This document shows, piece after piece, positions 21,153 to 32,193 of a stretch of DNA of 64,000 bases. Within the stretch, counting starts at the first letter, position 1; the number at the start of each line of letters is the position of its first letter. A program made the translations under genes and the position numbers. This DNA comes from Pochonia chlamydosporia 170 (Eukaryota; Ascomycota; Sordariomycetes; Hypocreales; Clavicipitaceae). The notes under the pieces are model-generated. The model saw only the letters and a list, made by a program, of their open reading frames with translations. It made no database searches and was not told the DNA's origin. The stretch is from positions 1,054,001-1,118,000 of the forward strand of contig NW_019154043.1 of NCBI RefSeq assembly GCF_001653235.2, read 5' to 3'.

Positions 21153-21854
21153 ATGATGCTCAAGCCCGAGACCAACCAATGGACCCCAGGGCCCTGTTTC
21201 AACTTTCTCAACCTACCCAAAGAGATCAGACTCACCATCTATAGAATGACACTTGCCCTACAGACACCAATAACGTTTTATCTTTTCCAAGACTCCGGGT
21301 CGAGGATAGAAAGTTTCAGGTCCGCACAACGCAAGATTCCGCTTGACATTCTGCATGTCAACAGGAAGACACATGGCGAAGCAGCTTCCGTACTATACAG
21401 TGTGAGCCGTTTCAACGTTGTGGATACCATTGAACGTCAATCCAAACTTTTAAATGCATTCTTAACAAGCATCGGGCCTGCCAATGCCGCCTCAATTAGA
21501 TGCTTGTGCATTGGTTTCCCGGGAAGCAGAAGCGGAACGAGTTCGCAAGGGACAGCAGGTCCACAGCAAAACGATTTAGGCAGCTTGGAACTTCTGAAAG
21601 AGCGGTGCAGCACGCTGACTACATTGGAAATGTTTGTATACTCTAATAATTCCCATATATTGATCAACGGCAAAGGCTACGAGCCACGACACACCAAGGA
21701 GGTGTTAGATCAGATCAACGCTCTCTTAAATTCCATTCCATCGCTGAAAACAGTTATCGTAAGGATCTTTTCGAGTTTTCCAGAGCCTGCGGTCGTGGAA
21801 CTTATGACGGGGTTTGGGTGGGTGGCATTGAAAGGGGATGAAGAACGGGTCTAA
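21153..21854 (+). CDS. F-box/2EXR-like domain protein
   Basis: Single exon, 233 aa. Near the N-terminus, FNFLNLPKEIRLTIYRMTL is the hallmark opening of the fungal 2EXR/F-box-like domain (F-x-x-L-P-x-E-I-R). It is followed by PLDILHVNRKTHGEAASVLYS, the second conserved block of that family. The remainder is LRR-like in tone (LTTLEMFVYS, LLNSIPSLKTVIV) but without clear repeats. The family is large in Pezizomycotina and largely uncharacterised; substrate-adaptor function is possible but not shown. No intron is needed. Confidence 0.75.
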   Translation: MMLKPETNQWTPGPCFNFLNLPKEIRLTIYRMTLALQTPITFYLFQDSGSRIESFRSAQRKIPLDILHVNRKTHGEAASVLYSVSRFNVVDTIERQSKLLNAFLTSIGPANAASIRCLCIGFPGSRSGTSSQGTAGPQQNDLGSLELLKERCSTLTTLEMFVYSNNSHILINGKGYEPRHTKEVLDQINALLNSIPSLKTVIVRIFSSFPEPAVVELMTGFGWVALKGDEERV

Positions 21855-22353
21855 GAGGGTGAAAGTTGCTGCAAATGTGACACCGTCGTACACCATCAGA
21901 AATACACTAGTTTTTCTGTGTATCAGTCTAAAGAATACTCCTTGATGACCCCAAAATTCCTGGTAGAGGTTTGCGAGGGTGTAGCCCACGGTAGAATTCT
22001 GTGTTCATGCCACTGTTTCATCGTTGGATGACTGTTAAGGGCAGCCGTCTGAGCACTTACGAGGATTACTACTCTACGAAGGGGTTCATGTAGTTGATGC
22101 AATTGCTCTCGCGACGGGCTGCGGCTAACAAGGCGGTTTGTATCTTGGATTGATGCCTGGATCCCGGCACGTTGATTGGTCAGTCACTAGACGCGCGCGA
22201 AGCTGGCTGGAGGGGAACGGTCAAAACTTCAAGAGACACGACTTTCTTCGGTTCTCAGTCACGCAACTCCGATCATTTCAGTCTTTACGAAAAGCCTTAC
22301 TTTCTCGCTATTCTTGTTCTTTGGAATAGCCAGCTTAGCTCCAAACGACAAGA
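21855..22353. other. Intergenic, no gene seen
   Basis: Short spacer between two plus-strand genes; nothing recognisable. Confidence 0.5.
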
Positions 22354-23217
22354 ATGGTCGTCGACATCAAACGCCTCCAGGATCTTTGCTCCGTTTGTCA
22401 AGATCGTGGCGGAAAGGACGACAATGGGGACCCAATCGTCAGAACCGGATTCGCAGCGATTGACGAGGAGGAGAACGCCTACTATGGAGTGAAAGTCGGC
22501 ATCTCCATGCGCGAATTGACGGTGGACATTGTCCGCGAGAATCTCGGACCGATCCAGGATGAAGAAATCTATCCACCATTCCCTGGAGATGGTAACCTGA
22601 CTGTCGCTCCCAAAGATACCACTGGCTTCTATGTCAAGCGCACCGCGTGGGCTACATATCTGGACTTTAAAGGAGGCGAATTCCTGCCCAAGCTCATGCT
22701 CCAGGAGGCCAAGACTATGGAGTTTCTCCTACAAAATCCTCATCCAAATATCATCAAATACTATGGCTGTCATGTAAAACGTGACCGTATCACCGGCCTC
22801 GTATTACAGACTTTTGAGTTCCCTCATGACCTTGGCTTCGTCAGTTCCCGCCCTGATCTATTCAAGGGTAAACTTGACAAAGATTGCATCTTAGCTGGCA
22901 TTCGGTCGGGGCTTGACCATCTTCACTCACTAGGATGGGCACACAACGATATTAATCCGGCGAACATATTGATAGATGATGCCGGGGAGCCTAAGCTGAT
23001 TGACTTTGGTTCATGCCAACCGTTTGGGGCACACCTAATGTCATCTGGCACCAAAGGCTGGTGCAAGGAGACATTTTTCCATTCTGCGAAAGAGAACGAC
23101 GAGTACAGCTTTGAAGTTTTTAAGCCATGGCTTGATGAGATGGTATTAAAGGTCGAAGAGAGCGTTGTATCTCACAAGAGTTGGGAAATGAAGTTACAAG
23201 ATGTGCCGCCATTATGA
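22354..23217 (+). CDS. Atypical protein kinase-like protein with short C-lobe
   Basis: Single exon, 287 aa. The N-terminal ~95 residues are specific to this type. The kinase core shows FYVKRT (candidate VAIK-type Lys), the alpha-C helix region with an EAKTMEFL Glu, HPNIIKYYGCHV, the catalytic loop HNDINPANIL in place of HRDxKxxN, and LIDFGSC for DFG. After DFG an SGTKGWC replaces the usual APE region and the protein ends about 65 residues later, so most of the C-lobe is missing. All key ATP and metal ligands (Lys, Glu, Asp, Asn, Asp) are present, so it may be active. Families of this shape are expanded in filamentous fungi. Convergent with the next gene. Confidence 0.75.
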   Translation: MVVDIKRLQDLCSVCQDRGGKDDNGDPIVRTGFAAIDEEENAYYGVKVGISMRELTVDIVRENLGPIQDEEIYPPFPGDGNLTVAPKDTTGFYVKRTAWATYLDFKGGEFLPKLMLQEAKTMEFLLQNPHPNIIKYYGCHVKRDRITGLVLQTFEFPHDLGFVSSRPDLFKGKLDKDCILAGIRSGLDHLHSLGWAHNDINPANILIDDAGEPKLIDFGSCQPFGAHLMSSGTKGWCKETFFHSAKENDEYSFEVFKPWLDEMVLKVEESVVSHKSWEMKLQDVPPL

Positions 23218-23475
23218 GATGACTCATGGTGATATTGGTAATAGTGGAAGGCGTACGTACGGCTAGAATATCACGCTGCATAAGATTCTGTTTGCAATTG
23301 AGCGACAATGAAAACTTTTTTATATTGGGTGCCAAAGAACAAGAAAGTTATTTGCATTAAAAGGGGAATAGACTGGTGTTGCATGTTGTTTCCCAGATAG
23401 CCGGCGACAGAATTCGAAAACTTAAATCTCGAAAAATATGCACAGGCCGTAATCCTTAAACACAACCCTTCAAAC

Positions 23476-24198
23476 CTAATTACCACTTTTCTTCTCCTCT
23501 TCGGCATATTCATATGGCAATTTAAACTCAGCTGGCCCTTCTGGTCCCTCCTGTCTCCCAGCTGGCGTCATATCAAGCCACGCAACCGTACCAGTAAGCT
23601 CATTAATCCGAAAATAGGAAGAATACGTATGATACACCTGACCATCCTCCAATTTGAAAACACTCAATCCTGGCTGCTCTCCGCTTGTGCAGTATCCCTG
23701 CCCGGCAGCTTCAAGTTCCGCCTTGGTCCTGAAGCCATATTCCACTGGGGCGACCTTTTCGTCCAGGGTAACGTGGTAATCGTAATTGAAGTCGCTTCCA
23801 TAACTGCTAACCCACTGAAAGTCCCAAAAGTTCTTCTCCTTGAACGCAGTGATCTTGTCGATTGGAGCGCGGGAGATGAGTGCAACAGTGGTGTCTTTCT
23901 GAGCCAGTTGTCGCAAGTTGGGCAGGTTTGCAGCCATAAAGCCACAACCCTGGCAGCCTTCGTCGGCTGTGGGTTCGAACATGTAGTGGTAGACGATGAG
24001 CTGGGATTTGCCCTTGAAAAGGTCCTTCAGCTTGGCTGGGCCATCGGGGGTTTGGAAAGTGTAGTCCTTTGTTACGGGAACAATGGGGAGTGCGCGGCGT
24101 TCTGCGTGAATTGCATCGGCCGCTTTGGCGTGTTCTTTTTCCTTGGCGAGAAGTGCGAGACGAGCTGCACGGTACTCCTCTGGCGTTGCGATCTTCAT
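23476..24198 (-). CDS. DUF899 family thioredoxin-like protein
   Basis: 240 aa from the ATG at 24198 (MKIATPEEYRAARLALLAKEKE), which is where the family normally begins; an in-frame ATG at 24252 would add 18 residues. It follows the DUF899 pattern: AERRALPIVPVTKDYTFQ, then LKDLFKGKSQLIVYHYMF, then DEGCQGCGFMAANLPNLRQL with the CxxC at the thioredoxin-type position, then TVALISRAPIDKITAFKE, WDFQWVSSYGSDFNYDYHV, GLSVFKLEDGQVYHTYSSY and WLDMTPAGRQEGP. The family has a thioredoxin fold with a conserved Cys pair; its substrate is not established. A TATTTATA box on the minus strand at 24300-24293 sits 95-100 bp upstream of the chosen start, like the TATA spacing of other genes here. Confidence 0.85.
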   Translation of the reverse strand: MKIATPEEYRAARLALLAKEKEHAKAADAIHAERRALPIVPVTKDYTFQTPDGPAKLKDLFKGKSQLIVYHYMFEPTADEGCQGCGFMAANLPNLRQLAQKDTTVALISRAPIDKITAFKEKNFWDFQWVSSYGSDFNYDYHVTLDEKVAPVEYGFRTKAELEAAGQGYCTSGEQPGLSVFKLEDGQVYHTYSSYFRINELTGTVAWLDMTPAGRQEGPEGPAEFKLPYEYAEEEKKSGN

Positions 24199-25192
24199 AT
24201 TGTTAGTTGAAGGATGGTAGATTATGGGAGTGAAACTTGCCTTTCCTGGCATTGTGATTGGTGTTAGGATACGGTGGTAGTTAGTGTGTGGGTATAAATA
24301 GGTATATGTCTGAGGTTGATGAATTGTTGTCTTGGCTCAACTTTACAGGTTCCACGTCTTTGCCTTTTATATTTCTGATGCCGTCAACAAAATGATGCTA
24401 TCCATACGGTGATTGCACCTTCTGTTTGACCACATATGCAGATCAAAGTGAAATAGGACTCTTCACAGACGTGATGAATTTGTGAGGATAATCTACGAAA
24501 GCCAATTCACAGTTCACGGTCGTTGTAAAATGGTTAATTGTGCCTACCCTTAACTGGTTAGCACATGGGAATACGACACTTACGGCTGTCGCAAGGGAAT
24601 GGGGTGACTGGTTGATGCAACGGTCGGCCTGTCATCTGCCTAGCGCCACCCGGATTCGCATACTCCTCTCCAAGATCTGAGACGATGAGCAGATGTGAAA
24701 AAAGAATAGATGGTTGCATTGGGACAGCGCAGAAGAGCCATTGGCCTCTCAGAAGTCTAGATTTGCGCCATATTCCTTCTGTGGCTTCGGGTTCAAAACG
24801 GCAATTTTTCGCACCAGGCAGCAAGACCGCCAAACTTGGCAGGTCCTTTTAATGTTGATGTTCGATCACGATCGTTACTGTGTTGTAAAGCATCCAAGGT
24901 GAAGACCAGGAGAGAGTGCCCATGGAACAGGCGGCACAACTGGGGGACAGTGACAACCGTGAAACGTAAGCCCATCATCTCCTCAACTATTATCAACTAC
25001 AGGACAATGTGCTTGAAGAAAATTAAACGGCTACGAAAGTAAAAGATTCTCGGCTGGTTTATCGCCAGCATTGAACATACTTCCCACGTGCATAACAGCA
25101 CACACAACTCCAACGCCATCGCTACTCATGCACAAACAACTCCAAAAACCATGCCACGTCAATCAAAAACCGCACGTTCAATGACACGCATC
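24199..25192. other. Intergenic, promoter of the DUF899 gene plus unassigned DNA
   Basis: It contains a minus-strand TATA-like box (TATTTATA, 24293-24300). The rest holds only short frames without recognisable similarity. Confidence 0.45.
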
Positions 25193-25999
25193 TCAAAATA
25201 CCAATGCCGCACAAGCTGACTCCGCGCTCCCCTGTCGGTCCTCTCCCTTCTTGTTCTTCAAAAAACAGTTGCCGCCTTGCTTGCCAACCTCAATGATACT
25301 CGTCAAGTTGGAGTTATAAGTAACCGCAGCGCACTTGGTGCCAGATGAAGGCAGGTTCTTGTTATACTTGAGGCACTGTTCCATGCAATCCTCAAATGTG
25401 TACACGGTGTATCGCCTCAAGTCTTTTATCGGCCCAGAGCCATCGGCAGCATCTACCCCATTCGGCCAGTCGGTGAAGCAGTATTGTGTGAACGTTGAAC
25501 CACCGGAGGCTTGGTACGTTTTCGGGGCGGTAAAGGTGCAGCTATTTGCGGCCATGCCATGTGTTCCGGACGTGACGACGGCTGTGGAAGCTGATGTCGT
25601 GCTTGTGCGTGTGGAAGATTGAGTCGTTGTATCGGAGGTCATTGTCTGCGACATAGACGAAGAGGATGTTGTTTGAGGCGAGGAGTCTGGGTTGTTGTCG
25701 TTGTTGCGCTTCAGTCCGACCCCGAGACCGATGCCGATGCCAATTCCGAGGACGACGAGGATGATTATCACGAGGGCTGTCCAAAACACAGCTACTCGCA
25801 TGCCCAAGATCTTCCGTTTGGGTTCGACATCTGCATTTGGTGTCTCCTTTGAGACAGCCTGTGTTGGTACTACTTCGGGGGGTTGCGCGGCGTATTCCAG
25901 CTTCGCGCCCTCGCCTCGAGCATCGTACTCCAGAGGCTGTTGGTGTACCGTCTGGTATGGCGCTGCCTCTGGACCGTAGCTATTTTGTAGCGTCGACAT
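25193..25999 (-). CDS. Single-pass membrane protein with PAN-like extracellular domain
   Basis: Single exon, 268 aa. A hydrophilic N-terminal ~65 residues (probably cytosolic) is followed by one membrane helix, VAVFWTALVIIILVVLGIGIG, and a Lys/Arg patch. A Ser/Thr-rich, probably O-mannosylated stalk of about 45 residues comes next, then a C-terminal Cys-containing domain (SCTFTAPKTYQ, YTFEDCMEQCLKYNKN, KCAAVTYN, GGNCFLK, ESACAALVF) of PAN/apple type. This architecture (type II membrane, stalk, lectin-like head) is common in Pezizomycotina surface proteins. The role may be in wall sensing or adhesion; that is inference from the architecture. Confidence 0.7.
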   Translation of the reverse strand: MSTLQNSYGPEAAPYQTVHQQPLEYDARGEGAKLEYAAQPPEVVPTQAVSKETPNADVEPKRKILGMRVAVFWTALVIIILVVLGIGIGIGLGVGLKRNNDNNPDSSPQTTSSSSMSQTMTSDTTTQSSTRTSTTSASTAVVTSGTHGMAANSCTFTAPKTYQASGGSTFTQYCFTDWPNGVDAADGSGPIKDLRRYTVYTFEDCMEQCLKYNKNLPSSGTKCAAVTYNSNLTSIIEVGKQGGNCFLKNKKGEDRQGSAESACAALVF

Positions 26000-27576
26000 A
26001 TCGCCGGATGTCGTCAGAATCGGCAGGCTGTCAATCGCGCATGCTCGGCCGCGATGGCATTGGAGTTGTGAAGGAAGCGGAGATGCTGATACATTGGGGC
26101 ACCCTCGACATCACCTGTCGATCCAAGAATTAATCAAACTGACCCATTCGAAACCAAATTCAGCTGAAGGGGAAATGGCCCTATTGTTGGCCGCAAACTC
26201 GACGCTTCTGTAATTACTTGCAGGGTTTGATTGGAGAAATTGACGCTCATCCTGGACGAATCTGCATGTAAGCTTACCTTGCTGCAGAACAACCCAAACA
26301 TTCGCCTCATTACCGCCGGCCCAGACGAAACTATTGTTTCAAGCACATGCAAAAAGAGTCATAATTCGATTGGCATCTGTATCTCCTACTCGAGAGGTGC
26401 GACGTAGGCGAAGGATGCCTGCTAATTCGCACGATAAACGCCAACTGAACAACTATTGCCGCCGCATGGAAAATTGCAGTATTTATGGCCTAGATGAAAT
26501 AGCCGCGCAGTTCCAGATGGGCCAGTCCGGGACACCATCTGAGAGATCAAATTGAAGCTATGAGGGTTTATCCAACCCGTTGTCTGTCCCTGTTGCAGCC
26601 CGCGGATAAGCGCGGTGCAGGGGTGGGCTACGGAAATATTTCCAAGGTCAGCAACCCTCATCCATTAAAGACCTCATGAAACCACAGAGACCGTAGTACA
26701 TGATGTCGTGAAAAGAGTGTTACTCTTCAAGTGTCGTTGCACGTGTATGGCGTTGTGCACTGGAAACGGTGTCTCGACATAGCCTGAGCCACGTTGCCTG
26801 GAGTCCCTGGAAAATGGCATGGCCAAACTGCCCAAATGCCATGATTGGGGTTTCCGATCTTTGGCTCACTTGTTCCACTACCTCATGTTTCGTGCCTTGT
26901 GAGAGGACAAATCGGAATCTCGATGCAACTAAAAACCATGGATTCGACCCACGGCTCCAGTCTGAGCCAAACAGGATTGATAGAAAAGACGGAGATAGAT
27001 CCGTCACTACTGTCACTAGTGCCTCTCGTCCTGCCCCCGATCGGCTTTATGTTTGAACCCTTCGCGCATCGGAGTTGACAGGTTTGACGAAGAGGTCAGT
27101 CAAAATGAGACTCAGAACGTATGCAAGTGTCTAGTCCAAGACTATGAGGAACAAAAGCTGTGAAAAATATACTGAAAAATCAAGAAATAGCATCGCAACT
27201 ACCATTTATGACAATCTTCTATCTGCCATGCGGTCGCCGAAGAATTGCGATCCGGAGGGCCATTCGATGCAATCTTAGGTAGCCACATGCGTTTTGTTTG
27301 TACCTAACCGCCGATCGATGCTACAAGTCCCGATTCCCTGGTTGTCCAGGAAGCAATTGAAATACGCTAGCCATCAATGTAATAATGATGGCATGCCGTT
27401 CCCACACTTCGCAAAAACGGTGAGAGTGGAACAAACTTGCAACGGTTAACTCCTCCTGACTGACCTTGAGGAGGAAATGACCTTTCATACCGGATTCACT
27501 TGACGTAAAAATTCCCTCTGTCCGACAAAAGACCTCAACATAGGATATCTCCTATCTCCCGGGGAAGGCGGTCGAC
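26000..27576. other. Intergenic, no supported gene
   Basis: About 1.6 kb with overlapping short frames on both strands, none with recognisable motifs. A GGTCGAATCC string near 26935 resembles a tRNA T-arm, but no cloverleaf surrounds it. Confidence 0.4.
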
Positions 27577-28318
27577 ATGGAAGATCATTTCAGATTGGTG
27601 AAGACATGGAGGGGATACGTCATGGTATCGAGTTGTCTCCTACCGCCTTCGAATGCCGAAAAGTCGAGAATATATCCGGACCAGGCCGTAACCAGCTCGG
27701 ATATAGCCAACGCGACGGCTGCAGTGCAAGAAACAAAGCCAGAGAATGGCCAACGGCCGCCCGTACCAGATTATTGGCACCACGAACGATCGCAGGACTT
27801 GTCGCCAGCAATGGACTTTCAATATGATATCAGTCCTCTTTATACACCCAACTCGTCTCACTTGGCCGTTCCCAGGTAGTTAATGGAAGAGGAAGTACAG
27901 AAACCGTGGACTAACGTCTAGCAGCGATTACTTCCTCCAAACCGACGACCCAAACGCGCCGCCGACGGTAGAAGACGAAACTGTTCGTTCACCCGATTCG
28001 CTACATGTTCCGGTACCTGCGTGGCTACAAAATAGCCAAGATTGGGAATACACTTCTCGAATAAGCTCTGAAGAACCGGCATCGGGCAACAGTCCTGCAA
28101 TTTATTCTACCGACACTTGCTCTGCGCCAGTGACGCCTTATTATAGCAGCGAGCATCCTACCGGACAGGCTCGACTGGGGCCAAGTCCCGTACCTCCTGC
28201 TGACCATCGCTTGAGCCTTCCTGACCCTCCGCGTCTTGAACTCCCTCCGAAACGAAAAATGGCCAACGGTGAAATGGACGGGGCGGATGGAATTGGGGTG
28301 GGAGAACTTGCTGCGTAG
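27577..28318 (+). CDS. Proline-rich protein of unknown function
   Basis: Two exons, 27577-27875 and 27925-28318, give 230 aa; the frame and composition continue smoothly across the junction (SSHLAVP-SDYFLQTDDPNAPP). The acceptor is a TAGCAG tandem, so use of the first AG would insert one serine. The protein is rich in Pro, Ser, Asp and Glu, with no membrane helix and no signal peptide. Short aromatic-acidic stretches (VPDYWHHERSQ, PAMDFQYD, AWLQNSQDWEYTS) and a basic PPKRKM near the end could suggest a disordered nuclear or scaffold protein, but no domain is recognised. Confidence 0.55.
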
Positions 28319-29822
28319 GGCTGATGGGAGGGACTGGCAGGACAATCTGTAACAAGATAAGTCACACTTCGCTGGGCCACTACTGCTCTCTCATTCTTTC
28401 TGCTTCTCTTTTCTTTTCCAGCGAATTCACAAATGTCCAAGGAATATGATACCGAACACGACTCCAGTTTTCACATGATACACGCCTCGTTTAGCATTTG
28501 CAATCTTAGCATAGGGGGTATACGAGTCTAAGCATGATTAATATAGAATATAACTGTAATTTTATGAGAAGCAGAGGAAATGTCCAATCGACTACATAGA
28601 AGTGTAAATCGCTAATTCGCTGCCATGCAGGATCTTCAGTATTCTAGAAGATCATGATTCTGAGTTCTGATGCCAACTTCTGACACCAACAGGGCAAGGC
28701 GGGGCAGAGAAGCAGCTCAACAAGTGCAACTTGGGTGGGCATAGCAAAGTACCTAGGCTGAATGGCTCAGAACGACGGAGAATGCTCCGACATCAATTGG
28801 GGATAAAATCTGTGGAGATTGGGGATAGTTTCTGTCGATCTTGGAGGAGCGGGAGTCTATCGAATTGTGGGTGCAAGTTGAGTCTCCAAATCCGACCAGC
28901 CGAAAGATCGGTACTGGATAAGATCCCCGAAACTAACAAAACGATGGTTGTATACGGATGTTGGAAGTTTCCAATGCTTAATTGTTTTGCCTTTACCGTC
29001 GGACTTGAGTCCTACTTGTAGTCCTAGCGACATGATGGTATTGAGGTGAGAAGGACTCAAACCCTGGCGTCATTTGCATCCCGTATTATGCCGAGCTGCT
29101 CAACACGATAAGTACGAAATACTACCAAACGTCGTTGAAGTCCTATTGTATACGAATTAGGTCCTCTGTCTGAGCGGCAGTGGATAACCGTCCTGTTTGA
29201 GTCCTGGGTTTAAAGGACTTGACAGCTCTCCACTAATGCCAAGATGTAACCAATTTGCATTCTTCCTGTATGGAGGACATTGGCAGCGATTTGTGGAGGT
29301 GAATCAAGGTGTCCTGGCCCGGAAGCCAGCCGCGTGAACTTTACCTGCGACACTGCTCTGAACGTCTCACAGCCTCACAACCATTCATTTTTCTCAATTC
29401 ACCGTCGCAACCAATAAGTCCTTTGCCAAGTCCCAGGGGCAGCAGTTTCACTCTAGCCTTACATTCGCATCAGGCAGCTCTTGCGCCTCATTGCTTGAAC
29501 TCTGCACATGGCGCTCGCATTCGGAGCCGGCTCGTGAATCAATGCTGCTTACGTGCGGATGGCATTCACGGCAGCCAAAGCAACCTTAATTTATTAGTGC
29601 CCGTTGGGCTTGGCGGGTTGAAACCTTGTTCAGCCATGCCGCGAGACATACGATGCTGTATGTAAGTCTACACCGTCGTTCAATGGGTTGACAGAGTATA
29701 AATACGGACCACAGTCCTCTACATGTCGTGGAATCAGGATCAGAAGCATCAACAAAACTCAAGTTAGCATCCTTTTTGAACTGCAAACTCTTCCCCCACT
29801 TCAAGCAACATCCGCAATCATC
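28319..29822. other. Intergenic with TATA box for the VOC gene
   Basis: No supported gene in about 1.5 kb. The 3' end holds the promoter of the following gene, including TATAAATA at 29697-29704. Confidence 0.5.
29697..29704 (+). promoter_or_regulatory. TATA box of the VOC-family gene
   Basis: TATAAATA, 119 bp before the ATG at 29823, leaving room for a 5' UTR of about 90 nt. Confidence 0.55.
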
Positions 29823-30257
29823 ATGCCCCCCAGCATCGAAGCCCCTCCATCTCTGTACATCAACATCCATACCACGGATGCGGCAGCCGCCGAAAAGTTC
29901 TTTAAGGGCCTTGGATTTAATTTCATCTCAGAGTTCTCGGACACGAAGTCCAGGGCCTTTCGTCTCCCAGAGCCAAATGCAAATGTTGGCGTCATGATCC
30001 ATATGCACGAGCGCTTCAAGGAATTCATTCGACCAAACACGGTCATCACTGATGCGCACAAGGAAACTGAATGCTTGTTCAGCATCAGCCTCGAAAAGAA
30101 GGAAGATGTGGATGCGTGGATCAACAAAGTCGTTGAGCTTGGTGGAACTGCCGACCCGTTTACAATGAAGGATTATGGCGCGGAGTGTAACATGTATTCA
30201 CGCAGCTTTACGGATTTGGATGGCCATATCTGGGAGGTTCTTGCTCTTACTAAGTAA
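29823..30257 (+). CDS. VOC superfamily (glyoxalase/bleomycin-resistance-like) protein
   Basis: Single exon, 144 aa, from the ATG at 29823 (MPPSIEAPPSLYINIHTTDA); upstream in-frame codons belong to the leader. It has the split beta-alpha-beta-beta-beta fold of VOC proteins: LYINIHTTDAAAAEKFFKGLGF, FRLPEPNANVGVMIHMHE, then LFSISLEKKEDVDAWINKVVELGGTADP and the closing SFTDLDGHIWEVLAL. The GHIWEV Glu and the INIH His are in the usual metal-ligand positions. The relatives closest in pattern are bacterial-type lactoylglutathione-lyase-like proteins whose substrates are mostly unknown. Cytosolic, no signal peptide. Upstream TATA box at 29697. Confidence 0.85.
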   Translation: MPPSIEAPPSLYINIHTTDAAAAEKFFKGLGFNFISEFSDTKSRAFRLPEPNANVGVMIHMHERFKEFIRPNTVITDAHKETECLFSISLEKKEDVDAWINKVVELGGTADPFTMKDYGAECNMYSRSFTDLDGHIWEVLALTK

Positions 30258-30775
30258 GAGTGAGATGTGGTCGGGATTGAGGTGCGATGGGTTGAACGAT
30301 GTGAGACTGTGTACTTCAGTTTAAATGTTCTAGGCCAAACATGATGACTACACAACGTTAGGCGAATAGATATTGTTGCTGCAAAACTTGTGTCATATGA
30401 TCTCTGTATGTGACTAGATTACATATGCTTCCATTATGGACACGTTTTTTCTTGGTGCAAAATTATCTGGCTGGGAAGTTTACTATGTTGTGATGGAGGG
30501 CGGCGTATTATCGTATTCAGACTTAGCCCATGCAAGATGCAGATTCCATGTCATCTAACTGGCAATAGGCAGGCTGCACGCCCTTTCGAATCATTTCTAA
30601 ACGACTGCCTTTTATTTATAAGACCCAATTCCCCGAGTTTCTGCAGTTGTACGAGGGAACTCAACATCCAACCTCCAAGCCAAGTATTGTTCGTGCGTCA
30701 CATCTCAACAGCAGAGAAACAAGGATTCGTTCTGCAAAATAAACTTCTTAAATAATACACATATAAGCAGCCAAG
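30258..30775. other. Intergenic, no gene seen
   Basis: Spacer between two plus-strand genes; it contains the promoter of the Gfo/Idh/MocA oxidoreductase, without a clear motif. Confidence 0.5.
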
Positions 30776-31834
30776 ATGGCGACTAAGGTTACCGACTCAA
30801 CAGGTGCATTGAAAGTGGTAGTTATTGGAACAGGGCAAATGGGACGCAGCCACTTGTTGGCATACCATCGCCATCCCGGATACCAGGTCGTCGGCCTTGT
30901 GACGAAAGATCCCCCAAACTTCCGTCCAGAACTTCGTCACTACGAAGACATGACCTTGCCAGACGTGGATTCAGCTCTCGCATTACACCCGGATGTCGTG
31001 TCCATCAACACTTACCCGGACACGCACGCCGATTATGCCATCGCTGCCATGACGGCGGGTGCTCATGTATTTGTTGAAAAGCCTCTTGCTACAACAGTCG
31101 AAAGAGCTCGCCAAGTTGTCGAAACGGCAAAGAAAACAAACAGGAAATTAGTTGTAGGATACATTCTACGCCATCATCCTAGCTGGACTCAATTCATTTC
31201 CCGCGCCCGCGACCTTGGTCCACCGTTCGTCATGCGGATGAACATAAACCAACGATCATCTGGCGACGCATGGGAGACTCACAAACGCATTATGAAGACG
31301 ACAAGTCCTCTCGTTGACTGCGGCGTGCATTACGTCGATGTCATGCTACAAATTACAAATAGCCGGCCCGTGCAAGTCAGAGGTATTGGGGCAAGAGTAA
31401 GTGACGAGATCGATGCAGACCAGGTGAACTATGCCCACCTGCAGCTGGTGTTTGAAGATGGTTCTGCGGGTTGGTACGAGTCTGGCTGGGGACCGATGGT
31501 ATCAGAGACGGGGAATTTTATTCGCGATGTTTTTAGTCCAAATGGGTCTGTATCAATTGTCGACAATGCGACACAGGGAAAGTCCGCCGATATTGGATCG
31601 CATATGAAGACGGCAAATATTTTGCTTCACAAAGTCGGTGCAGAGCCTGAGATGTTGTCTATGGATGGAGAACCGGATCATGATGCGTTGTGTGCCTTGG
31701 AACAAGAGTACCTATACCAGGCCATCCGAGAAGACAGAGATCTGACTCAGGAAATGGATCATGCAGTTTCGTCTCTTGAGATAGTCATTGCTGCTGATGC
31801 TTCCATGAAGGAAAACCGGGCAATTGACCTATGA
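30776..31834 (+). CDS. Gfo/Idh/MocA-family NAD(P)-dependent oxidoreductase
   Basis: Single exon, 352 aa. The N-terminal Rossmann fold has VVVIGTGQMGRSH (GxGxxG-type) at residues ~13-25. The family's cofactor and catalytic motif is VFVEKPLATT near residue 97, and the conserved DCGVHYVDVM block lies near residue 180, with the His and Asp of the catalytic helix. The C-terminal part is the usual sheet domain (QLVFEDGSAGWYESGWGP). The family oxidises or reduces sugars, inositols and related polyols; the substrate cannot be read from sequence. It lies in tandem with the NmrA-like gene downstream, so a shared pathway is possible but unproven. Confidence 0.9.
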   Translation: MATKVTDSTGALKVVVIGTGQMGRSHLLAYHRHPGYQVVGLVTKDPPNFRPELRHYEDMTLPDVDSALALHPDVVSINTYPDTHADYAIAAMTAGAHVFVEKPLATTVERARQVVETAKKTNRKLVVGYILRHHPSWTQFISRARDLGPPFVMRMNINQRSSGDAWETHKRIMKTTSPLVDCGVHYVDVMLQITNSRPVQVRGIGARVSDEIDADQVNYAHLQLVFEDGSAGWYESGWGPMVSETGNFIRDVFSPNGSVSIVDNATQGKSADIGSHMKTANILLHKVGAEPEMLSMDGEPDHDALCALEQEYLYQAIREDRDLTQEMDHAVSSLEIVIAADASMKENRAIDL

Positions 31835-32193
31835 AGCGATGCTTTTCAGAGCACTGTCCTACGTAGAGAAGCAACACAGAATGGTTCGGCTCGGCCGGTA
31901 AAACAGGCTGAAGCTCCGTCTCGAGATAAAGCACTATCGATTGCAAAACATATAAGAATTACCCTTTTCTGCTCGCCGTGAACGAATAACTAATCATTTT
32001 CTGTAGGGCAACCAATATTCCGCAGTGCGCTCTATCCACTTACAAGGCGTAAATGACGTGGCGCTGACATATCTGGTTGACCGACGCAACGGCCAGGCAT
32101 CCGTGAGCAAGCCACAGTTTAAACATCCGGTTTTTATAGCTGCCTGGTAGACTTTATCCTCCACTAGCTGTTCTGGGGCGAATTTAGTGCTCT

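Noticed and set aside
26925..26960. Possible minus-strand tRNA T-arm (GGTCGAATCC)
   Set aside because: Same defect as at 4.6 kb, and no cloverleaf; chance similarity.
28731..29021. 96-codon plus-strand frame
   Set aside because: No conserved motif; composition looks random.
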